Shown here in pieces: positions 35,320 through 45,255 of a DNA stretch of 64,000 nucleotides. Each line of letters starts with the position of its first letter. Within the stretch, counting starts at the first letter, position 1. This DNA is from Chryseobacterium sp. (GTDB taxonomy: Bacteria > Bacteroidota > Bacteroidia > Flavobacteriales > Weeksellaceae), in the NCBI RefSeq assembly GCF_008014695.1, contig NZ_VOXE01000003.1:62001-126000 (forward strand), read 5' to 3'. The notes under the pieces are model-generated. The model did not search any database. It was given only the letters and a program-made list of their open reading frames with translations, and was not told the origin of the DNA. The translations under genes and the position numbers were made by a program.

Positions 35320-35814
35320 TTAAAGAAATTGTGAGGGGTCCGTGTTTTCCGGTCGGAAGGGAAGGTTTTTCAGGTCTTCTCTGGTCAGAACTTTGGTGTT
35401 TTCGGTGCTGAATTCCTTCATGACTTCCAGGATATCATCCGGTGGTGTGGTGGTTTTTCGCAGCATCATATCAATCCAGACTCCTGTTGCTTCAGAAGTA
35501 GCACAATGGGTACCGTCTTCATGATAAAATTTATGCACAAACTGGTAAATGCTTGCATCTTCAGACATTCCGGAGATCTCAAGGCTTACATAAATGGTTT
35601 GGTCCGGAAGAATTTCCTTAAAAAACGAATACCTTTCATGCAGCATCACTGGTCCTATTCCCCATCTGTTGAGTTCCTTAAGCCCCATTTTGTGGGTATT
35701 CATGAAAGCCATCCGGGTTTGGGCACAATATTCAACATAAGTGGAATTGGCGAGATGGCGGTTTGCATCAATATCGCTCCAGCGCACTTCAAATTTATAA
35801 TGATATACAGACAT
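35320..35814 (-). CDS. Acyl-CoA thioesterase, 4HBT type
   Basis: A 164-residue single hotdog thioesterase. RWSDIDANRHLANSTYVEYCAQTR contains the catalytic aspartate and the H-x-N pattern of the 4-hydroxybenzoyl-CoA thioesterase group (YbgC-like). The substrate, an acyl-CoA of unknown type, cannot be told. The gene is divergent from a flavoprotein gene; both have -7 elements in the 73-base gap. Confidence 0.87.
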   Translation of the reverse strand: MSVYHYKFEVRWSDIDANRHLANSTYVEYCAQTRMAFMNTHKMGLKELNRWGIGPVMLHERYSFFKEILPDQTIYVSLEISGMSEDASIYQFVHKFYHEDGTHCATSEATGVWIDMMLRKTTTPPDDILEVMKEFSTENTKVLTREDLKNLPFRPENTDPSQFL

Positions 35815-35834
35815 TTAATGTTTTTTTGGAAGGC

Positions 35835-35865
35835 CAAATTTACGGATTAAAGGTGGTTTAGAAAA
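35835..35865 (-). promoter_or_regulatory. Promoter of the thioesterase gene
   Basis: On the minus strand TTTT (35862-35865), 19 bases and TAAATTTG (35835-35842) give a near-consensus promoter for the gene starting at 35814. Confidence 0.55.
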
Positions 35866-35869
35866 ATCG

Positions 35870-35877
35870 TATTTTTG
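35870..35877 (+). promoter_or_regulatory. Candidate -7 element of the HI0933-like gene
   Basis: TATTTTTG fits TAnnTTTG and ends 10 bases before the ATG at 35888. It is back to back with the thioesterase promoter. Confidence 0.4.
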
Positions 35878-35887
35878 CCGGATTAAT

Positions 35888-37096
35888 ATGGAGAAAAAAT
35901 CAGTTATAATAATTGGGGGCGGCGCAGCAGGTTTTTTTTGTGCAGCAAATCTGGACGAGAACAAATTCAGTGTAACGATACTGGAACAGAATACCGACGT
36001 ACTGCAGAAAGTAGAAATTTCCGGCGGCGGAAGGTGCAATGTGACTCATGCCTGCTTCGATCCGAAAGAACTGGCGCGTTTTTATCCGCGTGGAAATAAG
36101 GAACTTTTGAGTGTTTTTCACAAATTTCAGCCGGGCGACACGATGGAATGGTTCGACCAACGAAACGTTCCGCTAAAGATTGAAGATGACAACCGCGTTT
36201 TTCCCGAAAGCAATTCCTCTCAATCCATCATCGATGCGATGGTAAACGAGGTTTTAAACAGGAATTTCGCGGTTAAAACCCAGTCAGTTGTGGTAGAGAT
36301 CGAAAAAAAAGAGCACCAGTATATCATCAGAACAAATTCAGGAGTGTATTACGCTGATTTCGTGGTGTACGCGACCGGCAGCTCACCAAAATCTTTGAAA
36401 CTGATTCAAAATCTTGGACATAAAATTGTGGAACCCGTTCCTTCGCTTTTTACTTTCAATATTAAAAACGAAGCCTTGAAAGACCTGATGGGAACCAGTT
36501 TTCCTTATGCTGAAGTCTCAATTCCACAGCTGAAAATGGAGGAAAGCGGACCGATGCTGATTACGCATTGGGGACTTTCGGGACCGGCAATTCTTAAAAT
36601 TTCCGCCTGGAAAGCGCGCGAACTTGCCGATTTGAAATACCGTTTCGATATTCTGGTGAATTTCATCGGAATGGATACCCAAACAGCGGAAGAAATTTTC
36701 AGAAATTTCAGAGAAGAAAATCCTAAGAAATCAATTGGGACTTCAAAAATATTCGATATTACCACAAGATTCTGGCACCGTATTCTATGGCTCTCGAAGG
36801 TAGACCTTGACAAGAACATTTCCAATATTTCTGCTAAAGAACTTCAGCTGATTCTACAGAACCTCTGTAAAAATCTGATGACGGTTTCCGGAAAATCTAC
36901 CTATAAAGATGAGTTTGTAACTGCCGGCGGTGTGGATTTAAAGGAAATCAATTTCAAAAACATGAGGTCGAAAATCCTCGATAACTTCTATCTCGCCGGA
37001 GAAGTGCTGAATATAGATGCTGTGACAGGAGGTTTTAATTTTCAGGCGTGCTGGAGTGAAGCCTGGCTCATCGCGGAAGATCTCAACGATGCCTAA
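35888..37096 (+). CDS. HI0933-like NAD(P)/FAD-dependent oxidoreductase
   Basis: A 402-residue flavoprotein. The FAD motif is GGGAAGFF, GGGRCNVTHA marks the HI0933 family, and GGFNFQACWSEAWLIAED ends the protein. The family's role in vivo is unsettled (aminoacetone oxidase and possible tRNA-related roles have been suggested). Its promoter is in the intergenic region shared with the thioesterase. mnmA follows after 131 bases, a gap holding a small CGGA...TCCG hairpin near 37194-37206. Confidence 0.9.
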   Translation: MEKKSVIIIGGGAAGFFCAANLDENKFSVTILEQNTDVLQKVEISGGGRCNVTHACFDPKELARFYPRGNKELLSVFHKFQPGDTMEWFDQRNVPLKIEDDNRVFPESNSSQSIIDAMVNEVLNRNFAVKTQSVVVEIEKKEHQYIIRTNSGVYYADFVVYATGSSPKSLKLIQNLGHKIVEPVPSLFTFNIKNEALKDLMGTSFPYAEVSIPQLKMEESGPMLITHWGLSGPAILKISAWKARELADLKYRFDILVNFIGMDTQTAEEIFRNFREENPKKSIGTSKIFDITTRFWHRILWLSKVDLDKNISNISAKELQLILQNLCKNLMTVSGKSTYKDEFVTAGGVDLKEINFKNMRSKILDNFYLAGEVLNIDAVTGGFNFQACWSEAWLIAEDLNDA

Positions 37097-37227
37097 ATTA
37101 ACTTTAATTATTCTTCTATTTCTTCCATTCAAACCATGTATTTTGAAGCGGATAAAAATCTGACAGAATATCTTAAATTTGCAGAAAATTAGGCGGATTT
37201 TATCCGTCTTCATTATTACCAAAAAAT

Positions 37228-38415
37228 ATGAAAGTTGTTGTCGGTCTGTCGGGAGGTGTAGATTCAAGTGTTGCAGCGTATTTGCTTCAGCAGCAGGGTC
37301 ATGAAGTGGTTGCTCTTTTTATGCGCAACTGGAATGATGCTTCCGTAACGCTGGAAGATGAATGTCCGTGGATCGAAGACAGCAATGATGCGCTTCTTGT
37401 TGCCAAAAAACTGGGAATTCCTTTTCAGGTGATTGATATGAGCGATCTTTACAAAGAAAGAATCGTTGATTACATGTTTGCAGAATATAAAAGCGGCCGG
37501 ACTCCGAATCCGGATGTGCTCTGCAACCGCGAGGTAAAATTCGATGTTTTTATGAAAACTGCACTTTCGCTCGGTGCCGATAAAGTCGCAACTGGTCATT
37601 ACGCTAGGGTGGATTCTACTGTTGATGAAAACGGAAAGGAAACATTTCACCTCTTAGCCGGAAAAGATAACAATAAAGATCAGTCGTATTTCCTTTGTCA
37701 GCTGAATCAGGATCAGCTTTCAAAATCACTGTTTCCGATTGGTGAACTCACCAAACCGGAAGTCAGGGAAATCGCAAAAGAAATAGGCTTGGTCACTGCC
37801 GACAAAAAGGATTCCCAAGGTCTCTGTTTTATCGGGAAAGTAAGTTTGCCGATATTCCTTCAGCAGCAACTCGAACCAAAAGAAGGAGAAATTGTTGAAA
37901 TTTTCAACGATTTTGAAGGATTTCAGCAAAATTTGCCTGAGTTTTCTTCAAAATTGGAAGAGCTCCAATTCCTGTCAAAAAAAACAGTCTATAAGAAATC
38001 CGATGGAAAAGTCATCGGAAAACACCAGGGCGCCCATTATTTTACGATCGGCCAAAGCAAAGGTCTCGGCATTGGCGGCCATAAGGAGTCATGCTTCATC
38101 ATCTCCAGAAATATGGAGGACAACATTATTTTTGTTGGCGAAGGGAAAAATTTTCCGGGACTTTTCCGGAAAGCTTTAAAAATTGAAAATAGTGATGTAC
38201 ATTGGGTCCGCGACGATTTAAGACTGAAAAACGGAGAACAGTTGGCTGTAAAAGCCAGAATCCGTTACCGTCAGGCACTCGAAAACGCGGTGCTGTATCA
38301 GTTTGAGGAAGGTTTTTATATCGAGTTTGAAAACCCGCAGTCTGCCATTGCCGAAGGACAGTTTGCAGCGTGGTATCTGGACGACGAATTGTTGGGAAGC
38401 GGCGTAATTTCTTAA
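37228..38415 (+). CDS. mnmA: tRNA-specific 2-thiouridylase
   Basis: Puts sulfur on U34 of tRNA-Lys, Glu and Gln. The 395-residue protein has the PP-loop [11 protein letters not shown] near the start, the first catalytic cysteine in [13 protein letters not shown] and the second in [11 protein letters not shown]. The residues GHYARVDS follow as in the family. It overlaps the recN tail by four bases; those genes converge. Persulfide sulfur for this reaction comes from a cysteine desulfurase not in the window. Confidence 0.96.
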   Translation: MKVVVGLSGGVDSSVAAYLLQQQGHEVVALFMRNWNDASVTLEDECPWIEDSNDALLVAKKLGIPFQVIDMSDLYKERIVDYMFAEYKSGRTPNPDVLCNREVKFDVFMKTALSLGADKVATGHYARVDSTVDENGKETFHLLAGKDNNKDQSYFLCQLNQDQLSKSLFPIGELTKPEVREIAKEIGLVTADKKDSQGLCFIGKVSLPIFLQQQLEPKEGEIVEIFNDFEGFQQNLPEFSSKLEELQFLSKKTVYKKSDGKVIGKHQGAHYFTIGQSKGLGIGGHKESCFIISRNMEDNIIFVGEGKNFPGLFRKALKIENSDVHWVRDDLRLKNGEQLAVKARIRYRQALENAVLYQFEEGFYIEFENPQSAIAEGQFAAWYLDDELLGSGVIS

Positions 38416-40064
38416 TTCTTCATCAGTTCCCTGGCCTGGGAAACCGCAGCATCCGTGATTTTACTTCCCGAAAGCAGCTGCGCTATTTCCTGCAGTTTCT
38501 CTTCTGAATTCAGAGAAATAATATTCGTCTGCGTTTTATTCGAAATTTCTTCTTTTACCACTTTATAATTATCATTTCCTTTCGCAGCGACCTGCGCAAG
38601 GTGAGTGATGACGATGAGCTGCATGTTTTCGGACATTTCACGCATCACATTGCCCATTTCTTCGGCAACTTTTCCGGAAACTCCGGTGTCGATTTCATCC
38701 AGGATCAGCGTGGGAAGTTCAGCATTTTCCGCCATAAGCTTTTTAACGGAAAGCATTACCCTGGAACGTTCACCGCCCGAAATTGCTGACTGTATCGGTT
38801 TCAAAGGGAAACCGGCATTCGCCTGAAACAGCAACTGAATATTTTCCTTCCCGAAAGACGTGAAATTTTTATTTTCCGTGAGCTGTACTTCCACTTTTGC
38901 CTTTTCGAGTCCGAGTTGCTTCAGAAGACTTTCAATTTTGCTGATGAATACAGGTGCCGATTTTCTGCGGTTTTTTGAAAGCTGATCGGTCAGTTGTGTC
39001 AGACTCTTTTCCAGCATCAAAATTTTCTTTTCGGTTTCAGAAATAAAAACTTCCACTTCCGAGAATCCCTGCTGTTCACCGGAAAGTTTTTCGCGGATTT
39101 CAATGAGTTCATCCACCGAATTTACATGATGTTTCAGGAACAGCGCATTGATTTGATTAATTTTGGCATTCAGTTCTTCGACAAGGGTTGGATTGGTGAT
39201 CAGATCCTCGGCTTCATCGGAAAGTTCGAGAATAATATCCTTGAATTCGAGAAAATTCTCTTCCAACCGTTGGTGAAACGCGGTGAACTGGTGTGAAAGT
39301 TCCGCAATTTTTGAAAGCCTGGAACGCACATCAACCAAAGAATCGATGATTCCCACCTCATCCGAATCGGTTCTGGTGAAAATCTGGGCCAGGTTTTCAG
39401 AAATCGTTCCGAGATTTTCCTGGGTATTCAGTTGATTCTGCAGTTCTTCCAGATCAATGTCTTCGAGATGGTTTTCTTCGAGTTCATTCAAAAGAAAATT
39501 GCGGTAATCTGCTTCCTTATTTCCTTCAAGGAGTTGTGATTTAAGATGTTCCAGTTCTTTTTTAAGTTTCTGGAAGTCAGAGAATTCAGATTGATATTGG
39601 AGAATTAATGTTTTGTTTTCGGATAGTGCATCCAGAATCCTGAACTGGTATTCTTCATCAAAAAGATTGGATGTCTCGAACTGGGAATGGATATCGACGA
39701 GCCTTTCAGAAAGGGTTTTCAGGATTTCCAAAGTCACGGGAACATCGTTGATAAAAGCCCTGGATTTCCCGGTTGGCAGGATTTCGCGGCGGATAACCGT
39801 CTGGTTTTCAAAATCGAGATCATTCTGCTCAAAAAAATCTTTAAAATGGTCATTCAAAGAAAATTCGGCTTCCACAATGCTCTTTTTATCGCTGTTCTGT
39901 AACGATTTTGCATCGGCTCTTTCCCCTAAAATAAGGCGTAAAGCTCCCAAAATAATGGATTTTCCGGCCCCGGTTTCTCCTGTAATCACCTGTAAACCTT
40001 TGTTCAAAGTAATTTCGAGGGAATCGATGAGCGCAAAATTCTGAATAAATATTCTTGAAAGCAT
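38412..40064 (-). CDS. recN: DNA repair protein RecN
   Basis: An SMC-like ATPase of 550 residues used in double-strand break repair. Walker [15 protein letters not shown] lies at the N-terminal end, a long coiled coil fills residues about 150-400 with many Leu, Gln and Glu residues, the signature SGGERSR follows, and Walker B is [12 protein letters not shown]. The gene closes a minus-strand block that starts with the TetR gene; in Bacteroidetes porD, coaBC, rpoZ and bamD stand together here. Confidence 0.95.
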   Translation of the reverse strand: MLSRIFIQNFALIDSLEITLNKGLQVITGETGAGKSIILGALRLILGERADAKSLQNSDKKSIVEAEFSLNDHFKDFFEQNDLDFENQTVIRREILPTGKSRAFINDVPVTLEILKTLSERLVDIHSQFETSNLFDEEYQFRILDALSENKTLILQYQSEFSDFQKLKKELEHLKSQLLEGNKEADYRNFLLNELEENHLEDIDLEELQNQLNTQENLGTISENLAQIFTRTDSDEVGIIDSLVDVRSRLSKIAELSHQFTAFHQRLEENFLEFKDIILELSDEAEDLITNPTLVEELNAKINQINALFLKHHVNSVDELIEIREKLSGEQQGFSEVEVFISETEKKILMLEKSLTQLTDQLSKNRRKSAPVFISKIESLLKQLGLEKAKVEVQLTENKNFTSFGKENIQLLFQANAGFPLKPIQSAISGGERSRVMLSVKKLMAENAELPTLILDEIDTGVSGKVAEEMGNVMREMSENMQLIVITHLAQVAAKGNDNYKVVKEEISNKTQTNIISLNSEEKLQEIAQLLSGSKITDAAVSQARELMKN

Positions 40065-40188
40065 GGGTTGGAGGACGGATTACAAATTAGAAACGTTTAA
40101 TGAATCGCGAATTTAGGGATAAATTGGAGAATTGCCTCCCGAAGATGGAGATAAAAATAACAGTCGAATTCAGACTATTGCCATTCAG

Positions 40189-41091
40189 TTATTTCCATTT
40201 GTTCCATTTAGTGTCGGTATATTTCGGCACCAAAGTAATCATCAGCTGCTTCAGATCTGCCATGTTGGCTGCCCCGTTATTCCCTTCGGCGAAGATGTTG
40301 TAAATTTCATCATTCTTCGTATCCACGAAAAGATTGATGGGATAATTCATCTGAAAATTATTTTCATAGTATTTAAGCTGAAGAAGCGCATCGGCAATAA
40401 TTTTTTTCGCCTGAGTCTGATCCTGATTACCTAAATTATCCAGACCGGCTCTGTGATAGGTGTAATAAACATTGCGAAGCGTGTTTGAATTGGGGTTTAA
40501 AAGACCGTTAACTAGGGAAGCCCTGGTTCTGGGACCTTCAACTTCGGCCCAGCCTTCATAACCTCTGTTCTGGGAGTTTTGGGAAATCAGCTGCGATTTT
40601 GTGAACCACTGCTGGCCACCGTTTACCTGAAAACCGTCAGCATCATAGCCAAGCACTAAATAAACGTAAAAACTGATTACATCGATGAGATTTTTCCCTG
40701 AAAACTGTCTTTCGTTGAAGATCAGATTTTCATTTTCCACATATTCGAAAGAAAATTTGGTGTCGTTTAAATTCAGAAGCGGCGATTCATAACTGGAATT
40801 GAAAACCGGTCTTACTGCCTGAACAACAATACTCCCTTTAAAGACATTTCCGTTACGTTCTGTAATGACGAGGGCAAAATTGGATTTTATTTTCTCGAAA
40901 TTCTGAAGTTTTTTCCCTGTCCAGCTCGTGTTGTTGATGAAATCACGGAGGTTCTTCTCCAGAGATTTATACACCTGCTGGTTACTTCCGCCCATCACCT
41001 GTGAGTTAACCTGAACGGTTGCAAATATTTCCTGCGAAAAAGCAAGATTTGCACTAAGCAGGAGGATGAATATTGTAAAAAATTTCTTCAT
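40189..41091 (-). CDS. porD: DUF4835 protein, PorD-like (type IX secretion)
   Basis: A 300-residue protein with a signal peptide (to about residue 19, ending AFSQ). The body matches the DUF4835 pattern I know: TVQVNSQVMGGSNQQVYKSLE, then FINNTSW, GSIVVQAVRPVFNSSYESPLLN and YLVLGYDADGF. In Bacteroidetes members of this family (PorD) support the type IX secretion system. The symbol is by family. It lies between recN and coaBC, the conserved order. 37 bases separate it from coaBC. Confidence 0.85.
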   Translation of the reverse strand: MKKFFTIFILLLSANLAFSQEIFATVQVNSQVMGGSNQQVYKSLEKNLRDFINNTSWTGKKLQNFEKIKSNFALVITERNGNVFKGSIVVQAVRPVFNSSYESPLLNLNDTKFSFEYVENENLIFNERQFSGKNLIDVISFYVYLVLGYDADGFQVNGGQQWFTKSQLISQNSQNRGYEGWAEVEGPRTRASLVNGLLNPNSNTLRNVYYTYHRAGLDNLGNQDQTQAKKIIADALLQLKYYENNFQMNYPINLFVDTKNDEIYNIFAEGNNGAANMADLKQLMITLVPKYTDTKWNKWK

Positions 41092-41128
41092 AATGGTTTT
41101 ATAATTTGAAAACGGGAATTCGCGCCGT

Positions 41129-42331
41129 TTATTTTAAAATTTTGATTTCCACAAAATTGAGGATATCTTTTGCGACCTCATCTTTTGATTTTAAAGAAAA
41201 CTCCTGCTTTTCCGTTGATGTGAGAATTTTTATTTTATTGGTGTCGCCCCTAAAACCGGCGCCTTGGTCGCGGAGCGAATTCAGCACAATCATATCCAGA
41301 TTTTTCTTCTGAAGTTTTCCAGCGGCATTTTCCTCTTCATTTTGGGTTTCCAGGGCAAACCCTACTAGGAACTGATGGGTTTTTCTTTCGCCCATCGTCG
41401 CTAAAATATCAGGGTTCTTCACCAATTCAATGGTCAGAGAGTTTCCACTTTTCTTGATCTTTTCAGTCGCGGTTTCTTTTGGAGCATAATCTGCTACAGC
41501 AGCACTTGCTATTGCGATATCCGAGTTTTCATAATGTCTGAAAACTTCATCAAACATTTCCTTTGCCGTATTGATGCGGAAGAGTTCAATATTTTCATGA
41601 ACTACCTTCTCTGCGCTGGGCCCGGAAATTAAAATCACGGATGCCCCGCGTTTTGCCGCTTCTTCAGCCAATGCAAACCCCATTTTTCCGGAAGAATGAT
41701 TTCCGATAAAACGAACAGGATCAATGGCTTCATACGTTGGACCCGCGGTTATAAGAACCGTTTTTCCAACTAAATTTTTACTGCTACTTGTAGTGAAGAA
41801 ATCTTCAATAGTTCGGGCAATTGTTTCGGGTTCTGCCATCCTTCCCTGTCCGACAAGACCGCTTGCCAATTCACCGCTTTCGGCAGGAATAATAAAATGT
41901 CCGAAATCTTCAGCAATTTCAAGATTCTGTTTGGTGGACGGATGCTGGTACATTTCAAGATCCATTGCCGGCACAATGAATACTGGACATCTCGCCGACA
42001 TATACGTTGCGATGACCAGGTTGTCACAAATCCCATGAACCATCTTTCCCAGGGTGTTTGCGGTGCAGGGAGCCATTATTATGACATCTGCCCAAAGTGC
42101 AAATTCCACATGATTGTTCCAAGTCCCGTTTTGATCATAAAAATCAGAGTATACCGGATTTTTTGAAAGCACAGAAAGGGTGAGTTTCGACACAAACTGC
42201 TCTGCTGAAGGAGTCATCAGGATCTGAACTTCTGCACCTTTTTTAACAAGATCGCGGATCAGGAGATTAATCTTATAGGCAGCGATTCCGCCCGAAACGG
42301 CAATCAGTATCTTTTTCCCGGAAAGATTCAT
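41129..42331 (-). CDS. coaBC: Bifunctional phosphopantothenoylcysteine decarboxylase/synthetase
   Basis: Catalyses two steps of coenzyme A synthesis: ligation of cysteine to 4'-phosphopantothenate and decarboxylation of the product. The 400-residue fusion has the N-terminal CoaC flavoprotein (GGIAAYK; HVEFALWADVIIMAPCTANTLGK; PAMDLEMYQHP) and the C-terminal CoaB (GPTYEAIDPVRFIGNHSSGKMG; ADYAPKETATEKIKK). It works with coaX (8472). A terminator lies just upstream, at 42385-42429. Confidence 0.95.
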   Translation of the reverse strand: MNLSGKKILIAVSGGIAAYKINLLIRDLVKKGAEVQILMTPSAEQFVSKLTLSVLSKNPVYSDFYDQNGTWNNHVEFALWADVIIMAPCTANTLGKMVHGICDNLVIATYMSARCPVFIVPAMDLEMYQHPSTKQNLEIAEDFGHFIIPAESGELASGLVGQGRMAEPETIARTIEDFFTTSSSKNLVGKTVLITAGPTYEAIDPVRFIGNHSSGKMGFALAEEAAKRGASVILISGPSAEKVVHENIELFRINTAKEMFDEVFRHYENSDIAIASAAVADYAPKETATEKIKKSGNSLTIELVKNPDILATMGERKTHQFLVGFALETQNEEENAAGKLQKKNLDMIVLNSLRDQGAGFRGDTNKIKILTSTEKQEFSLKSKDEVAKDILNFVEIKILK

Positions 42332-42384
42332 TTTAGAATTTTATGTTACGAATTTACTTATTTTATTTAAAACCTCTGAGGTCA

Positions 42385-42429
42385 TAAAAAACAAAAGTCA
42401 CAAAAGAGAAAACCCGTTTGTGACTTTTG
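42385..42429 (-). terminator. Rho-independent terminator after rpoZ (minus strand)
   Basis: On the minus strand a 13-pair perfect stem (42417-42429 with 42392-42404) encloses a 12-base loop and is followed by six T residues. It ends the bamD-rpoZ unit before coaBC. Confidence 0.88.
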
Positions 42430-42445
42430 CAGATATTTAATAGTA

Positions 42446-42769
42446 TTAAATTTTTTCCTCTGTTTTTCTGAAATAAATTTCATCATTCAGAAATTCATCA
42501 ATAGCAATGGAAGTAGGTTTCGGAAGCTTTTCATAATGCTTGGAGATTTCAATCTGCTCTCTGTTTTCAAAAACTTCTTCCAGAGTTGAATTGTGTACCG
42601 CAAATTCGTCGAGTTTTCCGTGCAGTTCGCTGCGGATTTCCGCATTGATCTGTTCTGCTCTTTTACCCATTATTACGATGGCTTCATAGATAGAATCCAC
42701 TTTTTCCTCAATCTTATCTTTGTCGTAAGTGATCGTGCTTAACTCTGCCTTACTTTCTTTTATGTTCAT
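42446..42769 (-). CDS. rpoZ: RNA polymerase omega subunit (RpoZ/Rpb6-like)
   Basis: A 107-residue protein of the Bacteroidetes omega type, acidic with KIEEKVDSIYEAIVIMGKRAEQIN and EFLNDEIYF, matching the Rpb6-like family. It stabilises the beta' subunit. I chose the ATG at 42769 (MNIKESKAEL); an upstream ATG at 42799 would add ten residues (MQIKLSKILK) not typical of the family. The gene lies directly downstream of bamD, with a terminator after it. Confidence 0.88.
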   Translation of the reverse strand: MNIKESKAELSTITYDKDKIEEKVDSIYEAIVIMGKRAEQINAEIRSELHGKLDEFAVHNSTLEEVFENREQIEISKHYEKLPKPTSIAIDEFLNDEIYFRKTEEKI

Positions 42770-42808
42770 CTTCAGTATTTTACTTAATTTAATCTGCAAA
42801 AATACAAA

Positions 42809-43804
42809 TTATTTTTTGATATCGAAAACGGCAGCAGGTGGCGGCGTTGCAAGGGCAGCACTGTCTCTCTGGATTTGTTCTGCGGCTTTCTGATCATCTT
42901 CCTGTTTGTTTAGCTGTTGCTGAGTCATATTTTTCTCTGCTAACCGCTCTTCCTCACGTTTCTGTTTTGCTGTAAACGCAGTTCTTCTAGCTTCTATATC
43001 CTGTTGAAGTTTTGCAAAATTTGCCTGTTCTTTAACCAGTTTGTCTCTTAAGTCCAAAGCTGTTTTCGAATATTCACTATCCGGCAATTCTTTTTCAACC
43101 GTTTTTGTAAAGGCCACGGCATTCTCCAGTCTTTCTTTTTTTAGTTCATACACTGAATTTACGGCAAGTTCATACCGCGACTTCATTATATAATCATAAA
43201 TCTTCGGACGAAGTTTCGTGCTTGGAAAATCGTTCAGCACATTCTCCAAAGCAACATTTGCCGCTTTATAAGATCCCATTTTATAATACTGACTGGCGTT
43301 TTGGTATGCTTTAAATTCAAGTTTATACGTCAATTCGTCAATTAACTGACCAATGTTCTTAGACCTTTCGGAATCGGGATAATTATTCAGAAAATCCTGG
43401 AGCTCATTAATAGCCAGTTCTGTACTCGTCTGATCCAGGTTATAATCCATGGAACCTTCGTAATAGCAGAGTGCAGACATGTATGCAGCTTCTTCTTTTC
43501 GGGGTTCTTTAGGAAAACTCACCGCAAAATTTTTGAACTGATGCCCCGCCAATTTATAATTTTTGTCGTAATAATTCGCGTACGCTGAGTTAAATATAAC
43601 ATTTGCCAAATCATCAGTACCAGCAACCAGATTGGTAACGCGCTCATAAAGAGCTAGGGCGTCGGCCCATTTCTTGTTCGCAAATTTTTCGTTGGCAACT
43701 TTCAGAATAAAATTCTTGTCGGCACTTTTCATAGCCATATCCTGTTGCGATCTGCAGGCTGAAACTACTATAACAGCAACAAGAATCAATATATACTTTT
43801 TCAT
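42809..43804 (-). CDS. bamD: Outer-membrane assembly lipoprotein BamD
   Basis: A 331-residue lipoprotein (lipobox VVSAC, C17 from the chosen start) with TPR-like repeats (about 30-215) followed by a charged, Gln/Glu-rich tail (EERLAEKNMTQQQLNKQE). It belongs to the BAM complex that inserts outer-membrane barrels. The start at 43804 gives MKKYILILVA; an ATG nine bases upstream is possible. The next gene downstream is rpoZ. Confidence 0.9.
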   Translation of the reverse strand: MKKYILILVAVIVVSACRSQQDMAMKSADKNFILKVANEKFANKKWADALALYERVTNLVAGTDDLANVIFNSAYANYYDKNYKLAGHQFKNFAVSFPKEPRKEEAAYMSALCYYEGSMDYNLDQTSTELAINELQDFLNNYPDSERSKNIGQLIDELTYKLEFKAYQNASQYYKMGSYKAANVALENVLNDFPSTKLRPKIYDYIMKSRYELAVNSVYELKKERLENAVAFTKTVEKELPDSEYSKTALDLRDKLVKEQANFAKLQQDIEARRTAFTAKQKREEERLAEKNMTQQQLNKQEDDQKAAEQIQRDSAALATPPPAAVFDIKK

Positions 43805-43907
43805 AGACTTCACTGTAAAGAGACCTTTTAAAAAATTTTAAGTTCTCCGCCTGCAAAAATATAACTTTTTTGCCAATTGCTTTTGTTTTATGAATATTTA
43901 ACTCTTT

Positions 43908-44537
43908 TTATTCCTGTGTGAACCCCAAATTCATAAAAACGGATATCAGAATATTGGCTTTCACTTTTTTTTCTGCCTCTTTTAGATAATTAGAATCTTT
44001 AGAATTGGGAAGATAAATTTCGTAGAACTTCGGATTCCGGATAACAAAAAGTGTGGCTCCCATTACATTTGTCAGGACATCTTCAGGCTTAACGGCAAAT
44101 GTGAAAACGCCCGATGCCACTCCTTTTTTAATGACTTCATCAATTTTCATGACTGCAAGCTGATAAAAATCCAGGAGTTCATCTTTCAGATGATCTGTAT
44201 GCCGGAATTCCTGCGTGACAAAACCGTGAAAATAATTATACTTAAAAAGCTGAGAAACAATGTATTTCAGAATTTCTTTCATTTGCATTTCTGGTTTCCC
44301 GTCTTTGATGGTTTCGGTAAACTCTGAAAAATTCGCGCGCGTTTTCTGAACCCTGTACTGATACAGATACACCATCATTTTTTCCTTGGAACCGAAATAA
44401 TAGGAAATCATCGCCACATTAATGCCCGCTTTCGCCGAAATATCCCGTACCGATGTGCCTTCAAAACTTTTTTGGGCAATCAGTTCTTCCGCTACCTCTA
44501 GTATATGTATCTGTTTATCTGTAAATTTCTTACCCAT
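43908..44537 (-). CDS. TetR/AcrR family transcriptional regulator
   Basis: A 209-residue regulator. The helix-turn-helix lies at about 15-60: SFEGTSVRDISAKAGINVAMISYYFGSKEKM. The C-terminal part is an all-helical ligand domain that gives no substrate. It is on the minus strand upstream of bamD; the intergenic region with the divergent TatD gene (44538-44624) is likely its own operator. It may act on a nearby or distant gene. Confidence 0.88.
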   Translation of the reverse strand: MGKKFTDKQIHILEVAEELIAQKSFEGTSVRDISAKAGINVAMISYYFGSKEKMMVYLYQYRVQKTRANFSEFTETIKDGKPEMQMKEILKYIVSQLFKYNYFHGFVTQEFRHTDHLKDELLDFYQLAVMKIDEVIKKGVASGVFTFAVKPEDVLTNVMGATLFVIRNPKFYEIYLPNSKDSNYLKEAEKKVKANILISVFMNLGFTQE

Positions 44538-44624
44538 ATTGTTTCCGTTGAAGTAAAATTAACGTTTTTTTAACAGATAAACAAGCGTTTAAAGCATTAA
44601 AGCCAAATTTTCTTAAATTTGGGA

Positions 44625-45254
44625 ATGCTTTTATTTGATTTCCATCATCACTATTTCAATAGCGTTTCAGGCATTTATAATCTGGGCTGTGGCGAAGAAT
44701 TACCCCCCGCTCTTTTTTCGGCAGGAATTCATCCCAGTGAAACTGCAGAAAATATGGAGGAAAAATTTAGGTGGTTAAAAGAAGTTTCAAAAAATGATAA
44801 ATGTGTCGCCATCGGTGAATGCGGGCTTGACGGAATAATAAAACCTGACCGTCAAATTCAGGAAGAGGTTTTTGTAAAACAGATCGAATGGGCCAATGAA
44901 ATCAAGAAACCGCTCATCATTCACTGTGTGAAAATGTTTTCAGATCTTATTCGTTTGAAAAAAAAAGCTAATGTACCCATGATCGTACACGGTTTCAACA
45001 AAAGAAAAACGATTGGTCTGGAACTGCTGAAAAATGATTTTTTTTTGAGTTTCGGAAAATCTGCTTTGTATAATGTAAATTTGCAGGATTTTTTAAGCGA
45101 AGTCCCAACTGAAAAATTATTCCTGGAAACCGATACCGCTGACTTCGACCTCAGGGAATTATATGAACTCACCGCCCGTTTGAAAAACACAACTCCGGAA
45201 GAACTGAGTAAAAAAATAAAAGACAACCTTGAGTTTTTAAAAATTACCATATAA
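44625..45254 (+). CDS. TatD family hydrolase
   Basis: A 209-residue TIM-barrel metal hydrolase: FDFHHHYF near the start, AGIHPSE, AIGECGLDG, PLIIHCVKMFSDL and LETDTADFDL in the usual order. It is shorter than typical TatD. DNase activity is the family's usual role. The ATG at 44625 (MLLFDFHHH) is chosen; the preceding TTG adds two residues. The tcdA gene starts two bases after its stop. Confidence 0.88.
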   Translation: MLLFDFHHHYFNSVSGIYNLGCGEELPPALFSAGIHPSETAENMEEKFRWLKEVSKNDKCVAIGECGLDGIIKPDRQIQEEVFVKQIEWANEIKKPLIIHCVKMFSDLIRLKKKANVPMIVHGFNKRKTIGLELLKNDFFLSFGKSALYNVNLQDFLSEVPTEKLFLETDTADFDLRELYELTARLKNTTPEELSKKIKDNLEFLKITI

Positions 45255-45255
45255 A

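Noticed and set aside
37194-37206. Hairpin CGGA...TCCG upstream of mnmA as a terminator
   Set aside because: The stem is short and no T run follows.
44609-44625. TAAATTTG just before the TatD start as its promoter
   Set aside because: It ends three bases before the ATG, so transcription would begin inside the gene.
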